Below, one piece after another: positions 22,945-33,539 of a DNA stretch of 64,000 bases. The notes under the pieces are model-generated. The model was not told the origin of the DNA and made no database searches. It saw only the letters and a program-made list of their open reading frames with translations. The translations under genes and the position numbers were made by a program. The DNA comes from Galeruca laticollis (taxonomy: Eukaryota; Arthropoda; Insecta; Coleoptera; Chrysomelidae), in assembly GCA_963921935.1 (NCBI GenBank), contig OY998176.1:94743415-94807414 (forward strand), written 5' to 3'. Positions within the stretch are counted from its first letter, which is position 1. Each line of letters starts with the position of its first letter.

Positions 22945-23728
22945 TGTAACGACACAGTCGTTCTGAACATAAAATAACCCCAATAAATAATCAGAAAACA
23001 GAACTCTACGCGAAGCAAACTAGACGGAGTTAAACACCCAGCACCGAGAGGGCAGCACCTTCGCCTTTCTGCTAATAACTTGACCGATACTACCAAATCA
23101 TACGTTCTGCGATATACCAGGCAAGCTCTACCTTACGTATTATAACAATAGGAAGCTTCAACTGAAAATAACCGAAGTGTTGCACTATATTCCGGAGCGT
23201 GTTGAGCTCGGAATTGTGAACACATAAATATCCCGCTTCTCGTTGACCCCTCGATGTGCGTTGAACTCGAGGCTAGACGCTGAGCGAACCTGCATATCGG
23301 ACGAAGTCCTAAAGCGTGTTGAGTTTAGGACGGACGCCAATTACCCTAGGTCAAGCCCTGCAGCGTGGTGAGCGCAGGACCGAGGCCTTTCCCGATTAGC
23401 CGAAATTCCGGAGCGCGTTGAGCCCGGGACGAAAGCAAACTCCCGACCTCCGAGATCACGTTGTGCGTTGAACGCGGGATCTCGACCCTGACACACACAC
23501 CCCTTCTGGTTATAGGAACCTGACCTCCCCGTGAGGGAGTTGGACGGCCGAGAAATATATTCCGACCACCACCCTAGAGGGATTGCCAGCCTCCAGGACC
23601 AATAAACCTTGTGTATATATCTTTATTGTACAGAATTTTAGGTTTTAATTGTAAATATTTATTATAGGTTAATAAAGAAATATATCTAACAACCCCTTTT
23701 ATGCTCTACCAAACTGAACACCCTCACA
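22945..23728. mobile_element. solo LTR, 784 bp, TSD ATTA
   Basis: It starts TGTAACGACACAGTCG and ends ACACCCTCACA, flanked by ATTA on both sides (22941-22944 and 23729-23732). Excising it with one ATTA rejoins the PLE text AATAATAAACATG, as in the sister copy near 3980. The middle is much richer in GC than its surroundings and carries six stem-loops. The right third has AATAAA signals (23611 region) and an A/T-rich end. No internal genes remain. Confidence 0.85.
23189..23484 (+). repeat. array of six stem-loops with a common loop and different stems
   Basis: Hairpins lie at 23189-23214, 23249-23272, 23306-23331, 23355-23380, 23406-23429 and 23451-23484, about 46-60 bp apart. Each has the loop G(T/C)G(T/G)TGA, but the stems differ in sequence while staying complementary. 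Examples are ATTCCGGAGC with GCTCGGAAT, CCTCGATGT with ACTCGAGG, GTCCTAAAGC with GTTTAGGAC, and CGAGATC with GATCTCG. An unpaired base recurs in the left arm. This is the pattern expected if a folded RNA (or DNA cruciform) is what is conserved. Confidence 0.8.
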
Positions 23729-24325
23729 ATTATTTATATTTGAAATTGTGAGGTCTAAAAAGTTTGAAGACTTATTTTGTTCATGTTCTACGGAAAATTT
23801 GATATTATTATGAATTGAGTTCATGTAAGTTATTAAGCTATCTACTTGTTCAGTTGTACCGGTGAAGTTAGCTAAAATGTCGTCCACATATCGATGCCAG
23901 TACATAATTTTTTACTAATGGGGTGTTCATGAATTATTTCTCTATATTATCCACAAAAATTTCTGCTAGTAGCGGGCTGAGGTGGTTGCCCATAATCAAA
24001 ACATCTTTACTAGTATAAACATTGAAATGAGGATAATTTTGATTTGAACACACTTTTAATAAGGTTATGATATCAGAGTGAATTATAGGATTAACATCAT
24101 TGTACCAGAGGAAGTAGTTATCAACAAGAGATATAGTTTCTTTAGGAGGCATATTAGGGAATAGACTTGTTACAGCGATGGATATGAATCTAGAATTGTG
24201 AGGAAGTTCTATATCTTCAATATTATCATAATAAGGTTGAGTTGTTTACTGACAATTGAGGTTTAAATGAACAATATTCAGAATTGATATCTATGAGAAT
24301 CTTTGAAATTTTAAATAAAGTGCTG

Positions 24326-25010
24326 TGAAAACGAAGCTACTGGTTTTACTGTTTTAAATAAAGCTTACTGTTTCCAGTTAATTCCACAATATATTGAAAA
24401 CATTTTAAACATTCCAAAATAATTGACAATTGTTTCGATATTAAATATCATCGTCAGTTACATTTCATTTGAAGTATATCTGATGTTTAATAATTATTTT
24501 GGCTACACCAAGAAGTGACCTACCTAGTGATTGACTTAATATATTTTAATAGAAGAAAGTAGAAGAAGATGTTATGTTACAAATATTAAAGCTAAGATAT
24601 TATAAGCCCTATCGAGATATCTAATTAAGATCAGTATAACTGTGCAATGATATAGTATACCACGAAAACTATATCTGCCGATCTTTACAATTATCACTTA
24701 AGAAGACAGTTTAAAAGTGGAGAACTCCCTAGATTTATCTGTTCATTGACAACTTGATATTGTGGGTTTCTTAAGTGTCTTCTAATTTCTAACTCTTCAA
24801 GGAAATCCAGTTCTTGTTTCTTATCACAAATATTTAGTACTTCTAGTTCTGTGTTAGATGTCAATGAATGTTTGGTGTCAAGTAAATGTTTTGCGTAGTG
24901 GGACTTATCTAGTGGTTTCAATCTATATGCTCGTAAATGTTCACTGTATCTGATCTCAAAATTTCTAAATGATTGACCCAAATAGACAGCATTACATTCT
25001 GAACATTTAA
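24326..25010 (-). pseudogene. Penelope-like element 3' part (GIY-YIG and 3' UTR), second PLE family
   Basis: On the minus strand from about 25010: YELKCSECNAVYLGQSFRNF, EIRYSEHLRAYRLKP, HYAKHLLDTKHSL and a tail ending LGSSPLLNCLLK (stop near 24694). This is a GIY-YIG nuclease domain of a different PLE family from the 3-kb copy. The nearly identical text recurs on the plus strand at 53640-53959. The 3' UTR continues to about 24345 and holds a hammerhead-like motif. Upstream of 25010 the reading is no longer PLE. Confidence 0.8.
24414..24502 (-). ncRNA. hammerhead-ribozyme-like fold in PLE 3' region
   Basis: On the minus strand the core CTGACGA, then the stem GATATT-TA-AATATC, then GAAAC follows the hammerhead order CUGANGA / stem II / GAAA. 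The outer arms CCAAAATAATT (24492-24502 side) and AATTATTTTGG (24414-24424 side) are an 11-bp perfect complement, giving a closing stem III. An ATC triplet (in AACATCAG) lies where cleavage would be expected. PLEs are known to carry hammerhead motifs. Activity is not shown. Confidence 0.6.
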
Positions 25011-25399
25011 GTTCATATACAATATAATACAATAAACAATTTACAAAGTAATTATTGTTAAAAATATATGAATAAACATAAAACCACTGAAGCGCCAAAG
25101 ACGATCGTACGTGAATTTTCCCACATAATTAAAAAATACACTTATAAAACACCACAAAATATAAAATAGACATACAGCCACCTTATAAAAACAATAAATA
25201 AACACCCACCTATAATTTCAGCAAACATAATTATTGGGAATTTAATTGTCTGAATTAGATAAAATCAAAAATCGGTGAAACAGTCACAATGGGGTGAATT
25301 GACTAAATCGGGAAAATTTTACTTAATAATTCAAAGTGATAGAATCAATTAGATTCCTAGCATCAAATACAAAAAAGGTCGACTAGATTATTAAATATT
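25011..25399. other. no recognisable feature (probable LINE 3' UTR on the right)
   Basis: A/T-rich sequence between the PLE fragment and the LINE coding end. The right part may be the LINE 3' UTR. Confidence 0.4.
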
Positions 25400-26761
25400 T
25401 TTCTGTCAGTACATCCATTCCTTTATAGAGTGTTTAAATGTTCTATGGTTATTAATGTTTCTCAAGTTGAGAGGTAAAATATTATAAATTTTTGATGACA
25501 GAAATTCCACTGAGCGTTGACCGATTGTTGTCTCACATATTGGATATCTCTCAGTATCCACTTTTGTAGTAAATTAAGACCCTTCAAATTGCTTTCTGAT
25601 ACGAGAAATACAAAAATTTTTATTGTCAAGAAATCAGGCAAGAATCTGAATTTAGTCAGCAGACCTCTCAATTTATTCTTGACGTTGTTTACTTGTAAGT
25701 CTTACCTTAAATGTCTATCTATTACGATTCCTGAGTATTTGTTTCAATATTTTTCGGAAATTTGTGTTTGGTCATCTATTAATAATGGTCCCAGATCAGG
25801 AAGGTGATTGGAGTAGGACGTGAATGGTAAGTAATTTGTTTTTTGGCTATTTAGAGTGAATTTGTTATATTTGAACCACTTGCATATTTGTCTTAAATCC
25901 TGTTCTGCTAATACTTTGAGGTCTGTCCAGCTTTCAACCTCATATATTATTGTCATGTCATCTGCAAAACTGACTATTTTTCCTGATGTTTATAAATACA
26001 ATAAACTAATTGTATAAATCGTTAGTAATAAAGGTTCCCGGACTGTTCCCCGTGGAACACCACAGGTTACCGTCCTGGAACAGCTTGAAACTCCGTATAT
26101 ACTCACTATATGTTTTCGCTGTGATAAATAGTCTTTTAATAAAAAATGAGCTTGACGCCTTATACCGTAGCATTTGAGTTTCTATAATAAACGTTCATGA
26201 CAAACGGTATCGAAGGCTTTTGATAAATCCACAAATATGCATATAACCGAGACTTTTTGATCTAACGCCTTATATAATTGCGATGTCAGCTGCAATATGG
26301 TATCCTCAGTAGAGCGCCCTTCTCTAAAACCGAACTCGTTATTCGAGAGTACATGAAACTTTTCAAGAAATTGATGCAATCTATTCTTTATTAGTTTTTC
26401 GTGTATTTTCTAAAACACCGACAATAATGAGATAGGGTGGTAATTTTCGACTTTTTGTTTGTTACCGTGTTTGTGTAGTGGTTTAATGGATACCAATTTT
26501 CAAAAAGTTTGGGAATTTACCTTTCTGGAAACATTTATTGAAAATATTAGTTAAACGCTTGGCAATTTCTATATTTATTTCTTTTAAAGTTTCTGATCTG
26601 ATATTATCCCAACCTGGGGATTTCTCCAGTTTTAGGTTGTTCATGATATTAATAGTTTCTGTTTCTGATACTGGATAGAGAAACACAATATCACTTATAT
26701 TGGTTATATTTTCTGGAAAATGTCTCATATCATTCATTTTACTTGCATAATTTCTACCTCA
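25400..26761 (-). pseudogene. CR1/Jockey-like LINE reverse transcriptase, C-terminal portion
   Basis: Minus-strand blocks in order: KLEKSPGWDNIRSETLKEI (26600 region), the FREGRSTEDTILQL block (26330), VDLSKAFDTVCHERLL (26190), PRGT..GPLL (26050), SFADDMTIIYE with the RT active site FADD (25960), KFTLNSQKTNYLPF, then a C-terminal part to about 25460. Frameshifts and stops break it. It is the downstream part of one LINE whose upstream pieces lie at 32669-32881 and 37899-38190. Confidence 0.85.
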
Positions 26762-26766
26762 GTCAC

Positions 26767-27146
26767 TGTTAAGTTTATAGTTGTTCTATATTTTTTGTTA
26801 TATTATGAAAAGGCAACAGTGTCAGCCGAGTGCTGTCAACCTGTATTTATTGTTAAAGAAAACTTTTTTATCGACTGTCGATTGTGTTGGCAAGCGAGTT
26901 GTGAAAAAAATAAACGAAACTTGTTATGTAATGTCAATAGAAACAGAACGTCATGAAAAATATATATGTCACGGTAAACGAATAAATAAAATTTTTGTAG
27001 AAAGTATTGGATTTTCGTCACGAATTTATGTATAATCAAGCACATAACAGTTCCTTCATCCACACAGCCATTTATTTATTGCTCTCTTTGAGCTGGTCCT
27101 TCGTTTTACAGCCGTTATACAAAAAGTCATGCCACGATATTAAACA
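26767..27146 (+). repeat. BEL/Pao 5' LTR
   Basis: Begins TGTTAAGTTTATAG and ends CGATATTAAACA. It is matched along its full length by the 3' LTR. The next bases, TGGAAGCTTCGAGCC, would be the primer-binding area, but I cannot assign a tRNA. Confidence 0.9.
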
Positions 27147-27564
27147 TGGAAGCTTCGAGCCAGATTTGGAACTACAGCGACCTGGTGGACCTGGAGGAAC
27201 ATATATAGAAACAATAATGCCGGTGAGCTCGTTCTAATTATTTAACCGCTTTAATTCCTGCCAATCATTCCTTTCCTTTAAAGTGTGTAAAATCAGCTTA
27301 GCCTCTATCGTATCGTATCGTACGTTTTCTCGTTATTAATTGATTTGAAATCGATAATTTAAATCAATCGCACGTCTTATTTTAGTATAAAAGTAATAAT
27401 TACATCGTTATTTGTTAATTCAAGTAATAGTGACATTCCTGTCAAACATTAATTCGCAAATTAAACACGCTTCTAAGATACTCGTTTCTAAAGAAAAAAT
27501 AATTCTCGTTATTGTTTAGGATATTTATACATTATAAACGTAAATAAGCTATCATTCTTGTCAT

Positions 27565-28350
27565 ATGCCAAGAAAAATGCCGCGAAAGAATCAAAAAAAC
27601 TGTAACATAGATGTTAGCTCTGATGAAGTTGAAATTTCAGAATTATCGCACGTAAGCCAGGTTATTAGGGATAGATTAGATCGGTTTTCAAATTATTTAT
27701 CGCAAAATGAAGAAAACCTTGACCAATTTCAAATCGAATGTCGATTAAAAGGCGTCGAAGACGATTTTTTAGAGTTTGATAGGGTCCAAACGCGTTTAGA
27801 ATATTTAGATTCCAATGAAAAGGCTAATAGGTTAGACACCGAATCGTTATTTTACATGGAAATTTCTAAATCAAAAAAGATTATTGCTAAATTTCATCAA
27901 TTAAATGATTTCAATATAAAACAGTCTCAATTTCAAACTACTTTTAGTCCTAATTTACAAAATAAAAGCGTTGTTGCCAATCTTCCTGATTTAAATTTGC
28001 CCAAATTTTACGGAAAATATGAAACCTGGTTTAGTTTTCGCGATCAATTTGAAGCTTTGGTAGAAAACCGACAGGATATTAGCGAGGTGTCAAAATTAAT
28101 GTATTTAAAATCATGTTGTCAGGATGACGCATTGAAACTGATAGAAAATTTGGATTTAACGGCCAACAATTACACAATTGCCTTTGACTTATTAAGAAAA
28201 CGATATGAAAATCGTAGAGCTATTATAAACACGCACGTATGTCAATTATTGTTCGAATTACCGAACATTACACGAGAATCTTCATCGATGTTAAGAAAAT
28301 TGTTAGATTTATTATATCAACATTTATCTGCATTGGAAAAATTGCAATAA
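27565..28350 (+). pseudogene. BEL gag, N-terminal part (stop at 28348)
   Basis: 262 codons from an ATG with a second in-frame ATG shortly after. After an acidic helical N-terminus, residues about 130-250 show the DUF1759-type capsid core: LPDLNLPKFYGKYETWFSFR, DQFEALVENR, KLMYLKSCCQDDALKLIENL. The TAA at 28348-28350 is in the same frame as the downstream ORF that opens at 28360, so gag is cut by a single nonsense codon. The intact protein would form the particle core. Confidence 0.85.
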
Positions 28351-28359
28351 CCTATTAAA

Positions 28360-30504
28360 ATGTGGGACGCTTTATTGATTCCAATAATTTTGCAAAAATT
28401 AGATGACCGAACGAAAAAGGAATGGGAAAACAAACAAAATGATCAAAGTTTGCCAACAATGTCAGAATTCACTGAATTTCTAACAAAAAAGTGCTTCACT
28501 TTAGAAGCCGTTCATTCTATGGATAGTTTAAAACACAATAATTCAAATGAATTCACTTCTTCACGTATTAAAACACCATTCAGAAAACAAAACACAAACT
28601 TAAGGATAGTGGGACACGTTCAATCACCTATAAACACATCAAATGAAAACACATGTTTAACTTGTAATAAAAATCATTTTATTTATCAATGTCCAAAATT
28701 TATTAATTTAAATATTAAGGAAAAATATCAGGAATTATATAAACACAAATTATGCACCAACTGTTTAAGATCTGGTCATTTTAAACAAGATTGTTTATCC
28801 AGAGGATGTAAAAAATGTGATTTAAAATATAACACCGCATTACACGTAGATAATTACAGACAATTTCAACAAAACATTCAAAATCCGATACAACGTTCAC
28901 AATATGGCAACGCTGCCTCGCAACAACCATCGTCGCGTCAGGCGTATGCGCAGCTAAGAGAATCAGCCGATTCGAGGGTCAATCAGCAAACAAGCACATT
29001 CTGCGCTCCTGGTCAAAATGAAACGTCACAACACTCAAGACCTACTATATCGACAAGAAGCCAGAATATATCATCAGAAATAAATCAATCAGATGAAAAT
29101 TATACACAAAATAGTAATTTTGATGAAGAAAATATACAAGCAACCCACACGTACACGATTACTGATTCGAATCAAGTTTTATTATCCACTGCAACGGTTC
29201 TTATTCAGAACAATTGTAAAAAATGGATTAAATGTACTGCGTTACTCGACTCAGGTAGTCAATCGAACTTAATTAGTGAAACCTTAGTAGAAAAATTAAG
29301 CCTAAAATGTCAAAAAATTGATATACCGTTAGCTGGAATAAATCAAATCGAAACGAAAATAAATTATAGATGTGCAAAGATTAAATCAAAAAATGGAGAC
29401 TTTGAATTAAACTTACAATTTTTGATTTTATCTCAAATTACTTCAAAATTACCGTTAATTAATTTTGATAAAACCCTATTAAAGTTACCAAAAGGACTCG
29501 AACTAGCAGATGAACAATTTAACGTACCAAAAAAGATAGATTTATTACTCGGAGCAGGTATTTTCTTTGACTTATTAAAAGAAGGTAAATTAAAATTAGG
29601 AGAAAATAAACCTGTACTACAAGAAACATCTTTGGGATGGATCATAAGCGGAAATCTTCATTTAAATAAGGAATCAAATAAAATGCAAGTTTGTAACGTT
29701 AATACAAAAATATCGAATAAGCAATTAAATGATACTTTAACCAAATTTTGGCAAATTGAAGAGCTGGATGCTAAAATTTTGTTGTCAAAAAGTGATCAGT
29801 ATTGTGAAGAATATTTTAAGGCAACCACAAAACGAGACGAACGCGGAAAATTTATCGTAAAATACCCTTTTAATCCAGAATGCCATGATTTATTGGGAAA
29901 TACAAAAATTATGGCTTTGAATCGTTTTAAAAATTTGGAAGTACGTCTTGGAAAAAATGACGGTTTAAAATCGCAATATATCAATTTCATGCGAGACTAT
30001 GAAAACATGGGACACATGACATTTAAAGGATTATTAGAATCGGACACTTCAATAGAAGGACAAACATTTTTCTTACCGCATACCGCTGTTTTGAGAGACT
30101 CGGCAGTTACCACGAAATGCAGAGTTGTGTTCGATGCAAGCGCAAGGTCAAGTACAAATATATCATTCAATGATTTAATTTTAGCAGGCCCGACTATTCA
30201 GGAGGATTTATATTCCATTTTGCTCAGATTACATTTAAGAGCTTATGTTTTGAGCGCTGATATAAAAATGATGTATAGATGCATAGATATAGATCCAAGC
30301 GAACGTTGTTTTCAGAAAATAATCTGGCGAGAAAAACCAGATGAACCTATCAAAATTTATGAACTTAACACGGTTACGTATGGCACCTCAAGTGCACCGT
30401 TTCAAGCGACACGCTGTTTAAAAGAGTTAGCGTTACAGAATAAATTAGAATATCCACGAACATCGCAAATTATTGAAAAATGTTTTACATGGACGATTTA
30501 TTAA
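28360..30504 (+). pseudogene. BEL gag-pol: zinc knuckle, A17 protease, RT N-terminal half
   Basis: Same frame as the upstream gag. It holds Cys-rich knuckle-like motifs (CLTCNKNHFIYQCPKF, CTNCLRSGHFKQDC, CKKCDLKY), a Gln/Ser-rich spacer, and a retropepsin (ALLDSGSQSNLISE with DSG). It then has the A17 tail LLGAGIFFDLL and GWIISGNL, and RT motifs TKCRVVFDASARSS, LSADIKMMYRCIDI and VTYGTSSAPFQATRCL. The frame is lost just before the RT YMDD motif, which appears in the overlapping ORF starting at 30480. Confidence 0.9.
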
Positions 30505-31349
30505 CCAGTGTAGATTCTAAACAAGAAGCTATAGAAATTTACCATGAGTTATCAAAAATATTAACGGGCGCAAATTTTGAATTAAGGAAATGGTCATCAA
30601 ACAACAAATCAGTTTTCACTTATATAAAGAATTCAGTCAGCAGTCAAGATGAGAATTTTGTATTATTTCAAGATGAAAAACAATTAAAAACATTAGGAAT
30701 AGTTTGGGACGCTAATGAGGATGTATTAAGATACTCATTAAAGCTAGATGTAAATGAAAAAAGTATTACCAAATGCTCGATTCTGTCGTTAACTACCCAA
30801 GAGTTGAGTGAAGCACAAAACAAATCAATCAAATTAGCTCAAAATGAAATATTTAAACAAGAAAATGCAGATCTTACAAATTCAAAAAACGTAAATAAAC
30901 AAAGTAAACTTTCAAACTTACGACCGTTTTTAGACAGTCAAAATATTTTAAGAGTGGGTGGTCGATTATCGAAATCTTTAATTACATTTGATCCACAGCA
31001 CCCAATTATTTTACCCTATAAACATAAACTCACTGATTTATTAATTTTAGATCAACATTTAAAGTATCTTCACGCAGGAACTCAAAATTTATTATCTATT
31101 ATCCGTTTAAATTTCTGGCCACTTAATGGAAAAAATGCAGTAAAACGTATAGTAAAATCTTGTATTAGATGTTATAGAGCTCATCCAAAACCTTGTAAAT
31201 TTATTATGGGTGACTTGCCTAGTTCAAGAATAAATCCAAGTCGGCCATTTTCAAATTGCGGTATTGATTACGCCGGTCCTATTTTAGTTAAAGAAGGCAC
31301 GTTAAGAAGAAGCAAATTAGTTAAAACTTATATTTGTATATTTATTTGA
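30480..31349 (+). pseudogene. BEL RT C-terminal part fused to integrase N-terminus; RNase H deleted
   Basis: Starts at FYMDDLLTSVDSKQEA (the RT active site, out of frame with the preceding ORF) and runs through NFELRKWSSN and KTLGIVWDANED. After SITK the text jumps to a pre-integrase segment (LTTQELSEAQNKSIKLAQNE), so the RNase H region is missing at about 30770-30790. It then has LRVGGRLSKS, the HHCC zinc domain (HLKYLHAGTQ...CIRCYRAHP) and the first integrase Asp in NCGIDYAGPI. TGA at 31347-31349 ends it. Confidence 0.88.
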
Positions 31350-32171
31350 TTCGCTACTCGCGCAATTCACATAGAGTTAGTTAAAGATTTACCAACACAT
31401 AGTTTTTTAAATGCTTTAAAACGATTTTGTTCTCGACGTGGAAAGCCTAGTGATATTTACTCCGATAATGGGTTGAATTTCGTAGGAGCTAACAATTATT
31501 TTAGTGAGCTTTATGATATTCTCAATGATAAAAAACATAACGATTCAGTTTTAAAATTTTTGGCACGTGAGAGAATAAATTGGCATTTTAATCCAGCCAG
31601 ATCAGCTCATATGGGTGGTTTGTGGGAAGCTGCGGTTAAGTCCACAAAATTCCATCTTAAACGCGTACTCGGTGAATCACATTTAACTTACGAGGAAATG
31701 TACACGCTACTGGTGGAGATTGAGTCTTGCTTGAACTCACGTCCTTTGAGCCCTTTATCCGATGACCCTACCGATTTCCTACCCTTGACTCCTTCTCATT
31801 TCCTTATTGGCGACTCATTAGCAAGTTTACCAGAAGGAGACCTCAAAGAAGCTAAAATTCCCAGAGCGGATCGATACTATCGACTACAACAACTCAAGCA
31901 ACAATTTTGGGACCGATGGTCAAAGGACTATTCAAGCCAGCTGCAGACTCGCTCCAAATGGAAGCTTGATGTTGAACCCGTTTTAAAAGTTGGATCCATG
32001 GTCGTTCTAATTGAAGATAACTCACCTTCTTTGAAATGGCCTCTCGCTCGTGTTGTGGAATTACATTATGGTACTGACAATGTGGTGCGCGTAGTCTCGG
32101 TTCGAATGGCAAATGGTAATATTTTGAAAAGAAACATTTCTAAAGTTTGCGCGCTACCAATCGAGAACTGA
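31350..32171 (+). pseudogene. BEL integrase catalytic core and C-terminus
   Basis: In the same frame as the ORF ending at 31349, separated only by its TGA. It begins FATRAIHIELVKDLPTHSF, then has the second Asp in YSDNGLNFVGA and the Glu in HMGGLWEAAVKS, completing the DDE set. The C-terminal domain follows: LNSRPLSPLSDDPTDFLPLT, LKQQFWDRWSKDY, a VGSMVVLIEDNSPSLKWPLA beta domain, and a stop at 32169-32171. Integrase would insert the DNA copy; the upstream nonsense codon should block it. Confidence 0.9.
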
Positions 32172-32283
32172 TTTCCAAAAATATATATTTCAATCGAAAT
32201 GTATATATGTACTGTTTTGTTGTGCCGCAATCCTCTATCATACTTATCTTCATAGAAAAGTGGGCTTTTCAAGGCGGCCGGCA

Positions 32284-32663
32284 TGTTTAGTTTATAGTTG
32301 TTCTATATTTTTTGTTATATTATGAAAAGGCAACAGTGTCAGCCGAGTGCTGTCAACCTGTATTTATTGTTAAAGAAAACTTTTTTATCGACTGTCGATT
32401 GTGTTGGCAAGCGAGTTGTGAAAAAAATAAAAGAAACTTGTTATGTAATGTCAATAGAAACAGAACGTCATGAAAAATATATATGTCACGGTAAACGAAT
32501 AAATAAAATTTTTGTAGAAAGTATTGGATTTTCGTCACGAATTTATGTATAATCAAGCACATAACAGTTCCTTCATCCACACAGCCATTTATTTATTGCT
32601 CTCTTTGAGCCTGTCCTTCGTTTTACAGCCGTTATACAAAAAGTCATGCCACGATATTAAACA
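32284..32663 (+). repeat. BEL/Pao 3' LTR
   Basis: Begins TGTTTAGTTTATAG and ends CGATATTAAACA, followed by the GTCAC target duplication. About 99% identical to the 5' LTR. Confidence 0.93.
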
Positions 32664-32668
32664 GTCAC

Positions 32669-32881
32669 TATAATAATTGTTAAATATATTTACAATTTCA
32701 TTATTTGATATTATGAGTTCATTACTCACCTCTGATGTCTCAATTGCTGCGTTAGGTTTTCGATTTGGGCAAGTACTATTAACTGCGTTCCATAATCCGC
32801 TAGAAGAATTTGGACTATTCTCTATGATTATATTAGCAAGTTCTTTTTTAGATTTATTAATGTTCTTTCTAAGTGTGTTCT
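32669..32881 (-). pseudogene. LINE, middle piece between the BEL and piggyBac insertions
   Basis: Minus strand: NTLRKNINKSKKELANIIIE, NSSSGLWNAVNS, SNELIISNNEIVNIFNNYYS. This is the pre-RT region of the LINE whose RT continues at 26761. Its upstream neighbour is at 37899, across the piggyBac element. Confidence 0.85.
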
Positions 32882-33340
32882 TTAACCCTTTAACGGGCAA
32901 AAATGGAGTACTACTAATACAAAAGTACTTTTGTATGATTGGGAATATTTTGTTAGACATTAAAACACATTGAATGATTTGCAAACATTTATTCGAAAAA
33001 TAACAAAAAAATTATGGTAGTATATATTTTTACCTACGACCACCCCTGTAAGTAGTCAAAAACACACACTCGGCAATCAATGTAAGACGTCTATTACGCA
33101 CGGTAAAACAAAACGCACGGCTGTAAAGTCAATCGCACGGCTTCCATAGCAACCACTTAGCAACTGTCAATAGACGTAGCCATTTTATTCAAAATTTATT
33201 ACTTAGTTATTGGACGTTGAATTTTATTCTATATATAAATGGTAGATAATCTTTATTAGATATGAGATTGCATTTAATACTAAGAGTTGTAATAAACACA
33301 AGATATGACACAAATTCTAAAAACACCCTATATAGATAAT

Positions 33341-33511
33341 TTCTTTTTAATTCAAAATAGTTATCAAATTATCGACCTCAACTAAAGTAAAATACATAAA
33401 CAAAACAAGGCTAACACAATATAATTTCTTTTTTAATTCAAAATAGTTATTAAATTATCGACCTCAACTAAAGTAAAATACATAAACAAAACAAGGTTAA
33501 CACAATATAAT
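33341..33511. repeat. tandem duplication of about 85 bp
   Basis: Two successive copies of TTTAATTCAAAATAGTTAT followed by ATTATCGACCTCAACTAAAG and CATAAACAAAACAAGG, with only a few differences. Non-coding, inside the piggyBac element. Confidence 0.8.
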
Positions 33512-33539
33512 AGATTACGAACAGGTCAGGTTCTGTTGA

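Larger units (their letters stand above)
21605..24325 (-). pseudogene. Penelope-like retroelement, near-complete order but broken and twice interrupted
   Basis: Minus-strand order from 24325 down: 5' truncated start; NSRFISIAVTSLFPNMPPKE (24210 region); MGNHLSPLLAEIFVDNIEK (23934-24000); WHRYVDDILANFTGT (about 23850-23905, with the YVDD active site intact); NFLDLTISNIN. Next comes the solo LTR 22945-23728, the RT end and linker (22640-22945), a second interruption (22112-22640), the GIY-YIG nuclease (KIYIGRTSRNFKSRISEHK near 21900-21960) and a 3' UTR to about 21605. Without the insertions it would be the most complete PLE in the window, but several frameshifts remain. Confidence 0.85.
26767..32663 (+). 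mobile_element. BEL/Pao LTR retrotransposon, young but defective
   Basis: Two 380-bp LTRs (26767-27146 and 32284-32663) differ at only about four positions. The whole is flanked by a 5-bp target duplication GTCAC (26762-26766 and 32664-32668). Gag, A17-type protease, RT and integrase follow in the BEL order, but there are two in-frame stops, one frameshift, and a deletion removing the RNase H region. Removing the element rejoins the LINE reading NIFNNYYSD to GRNYASKMND. Confidence 0.95.
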
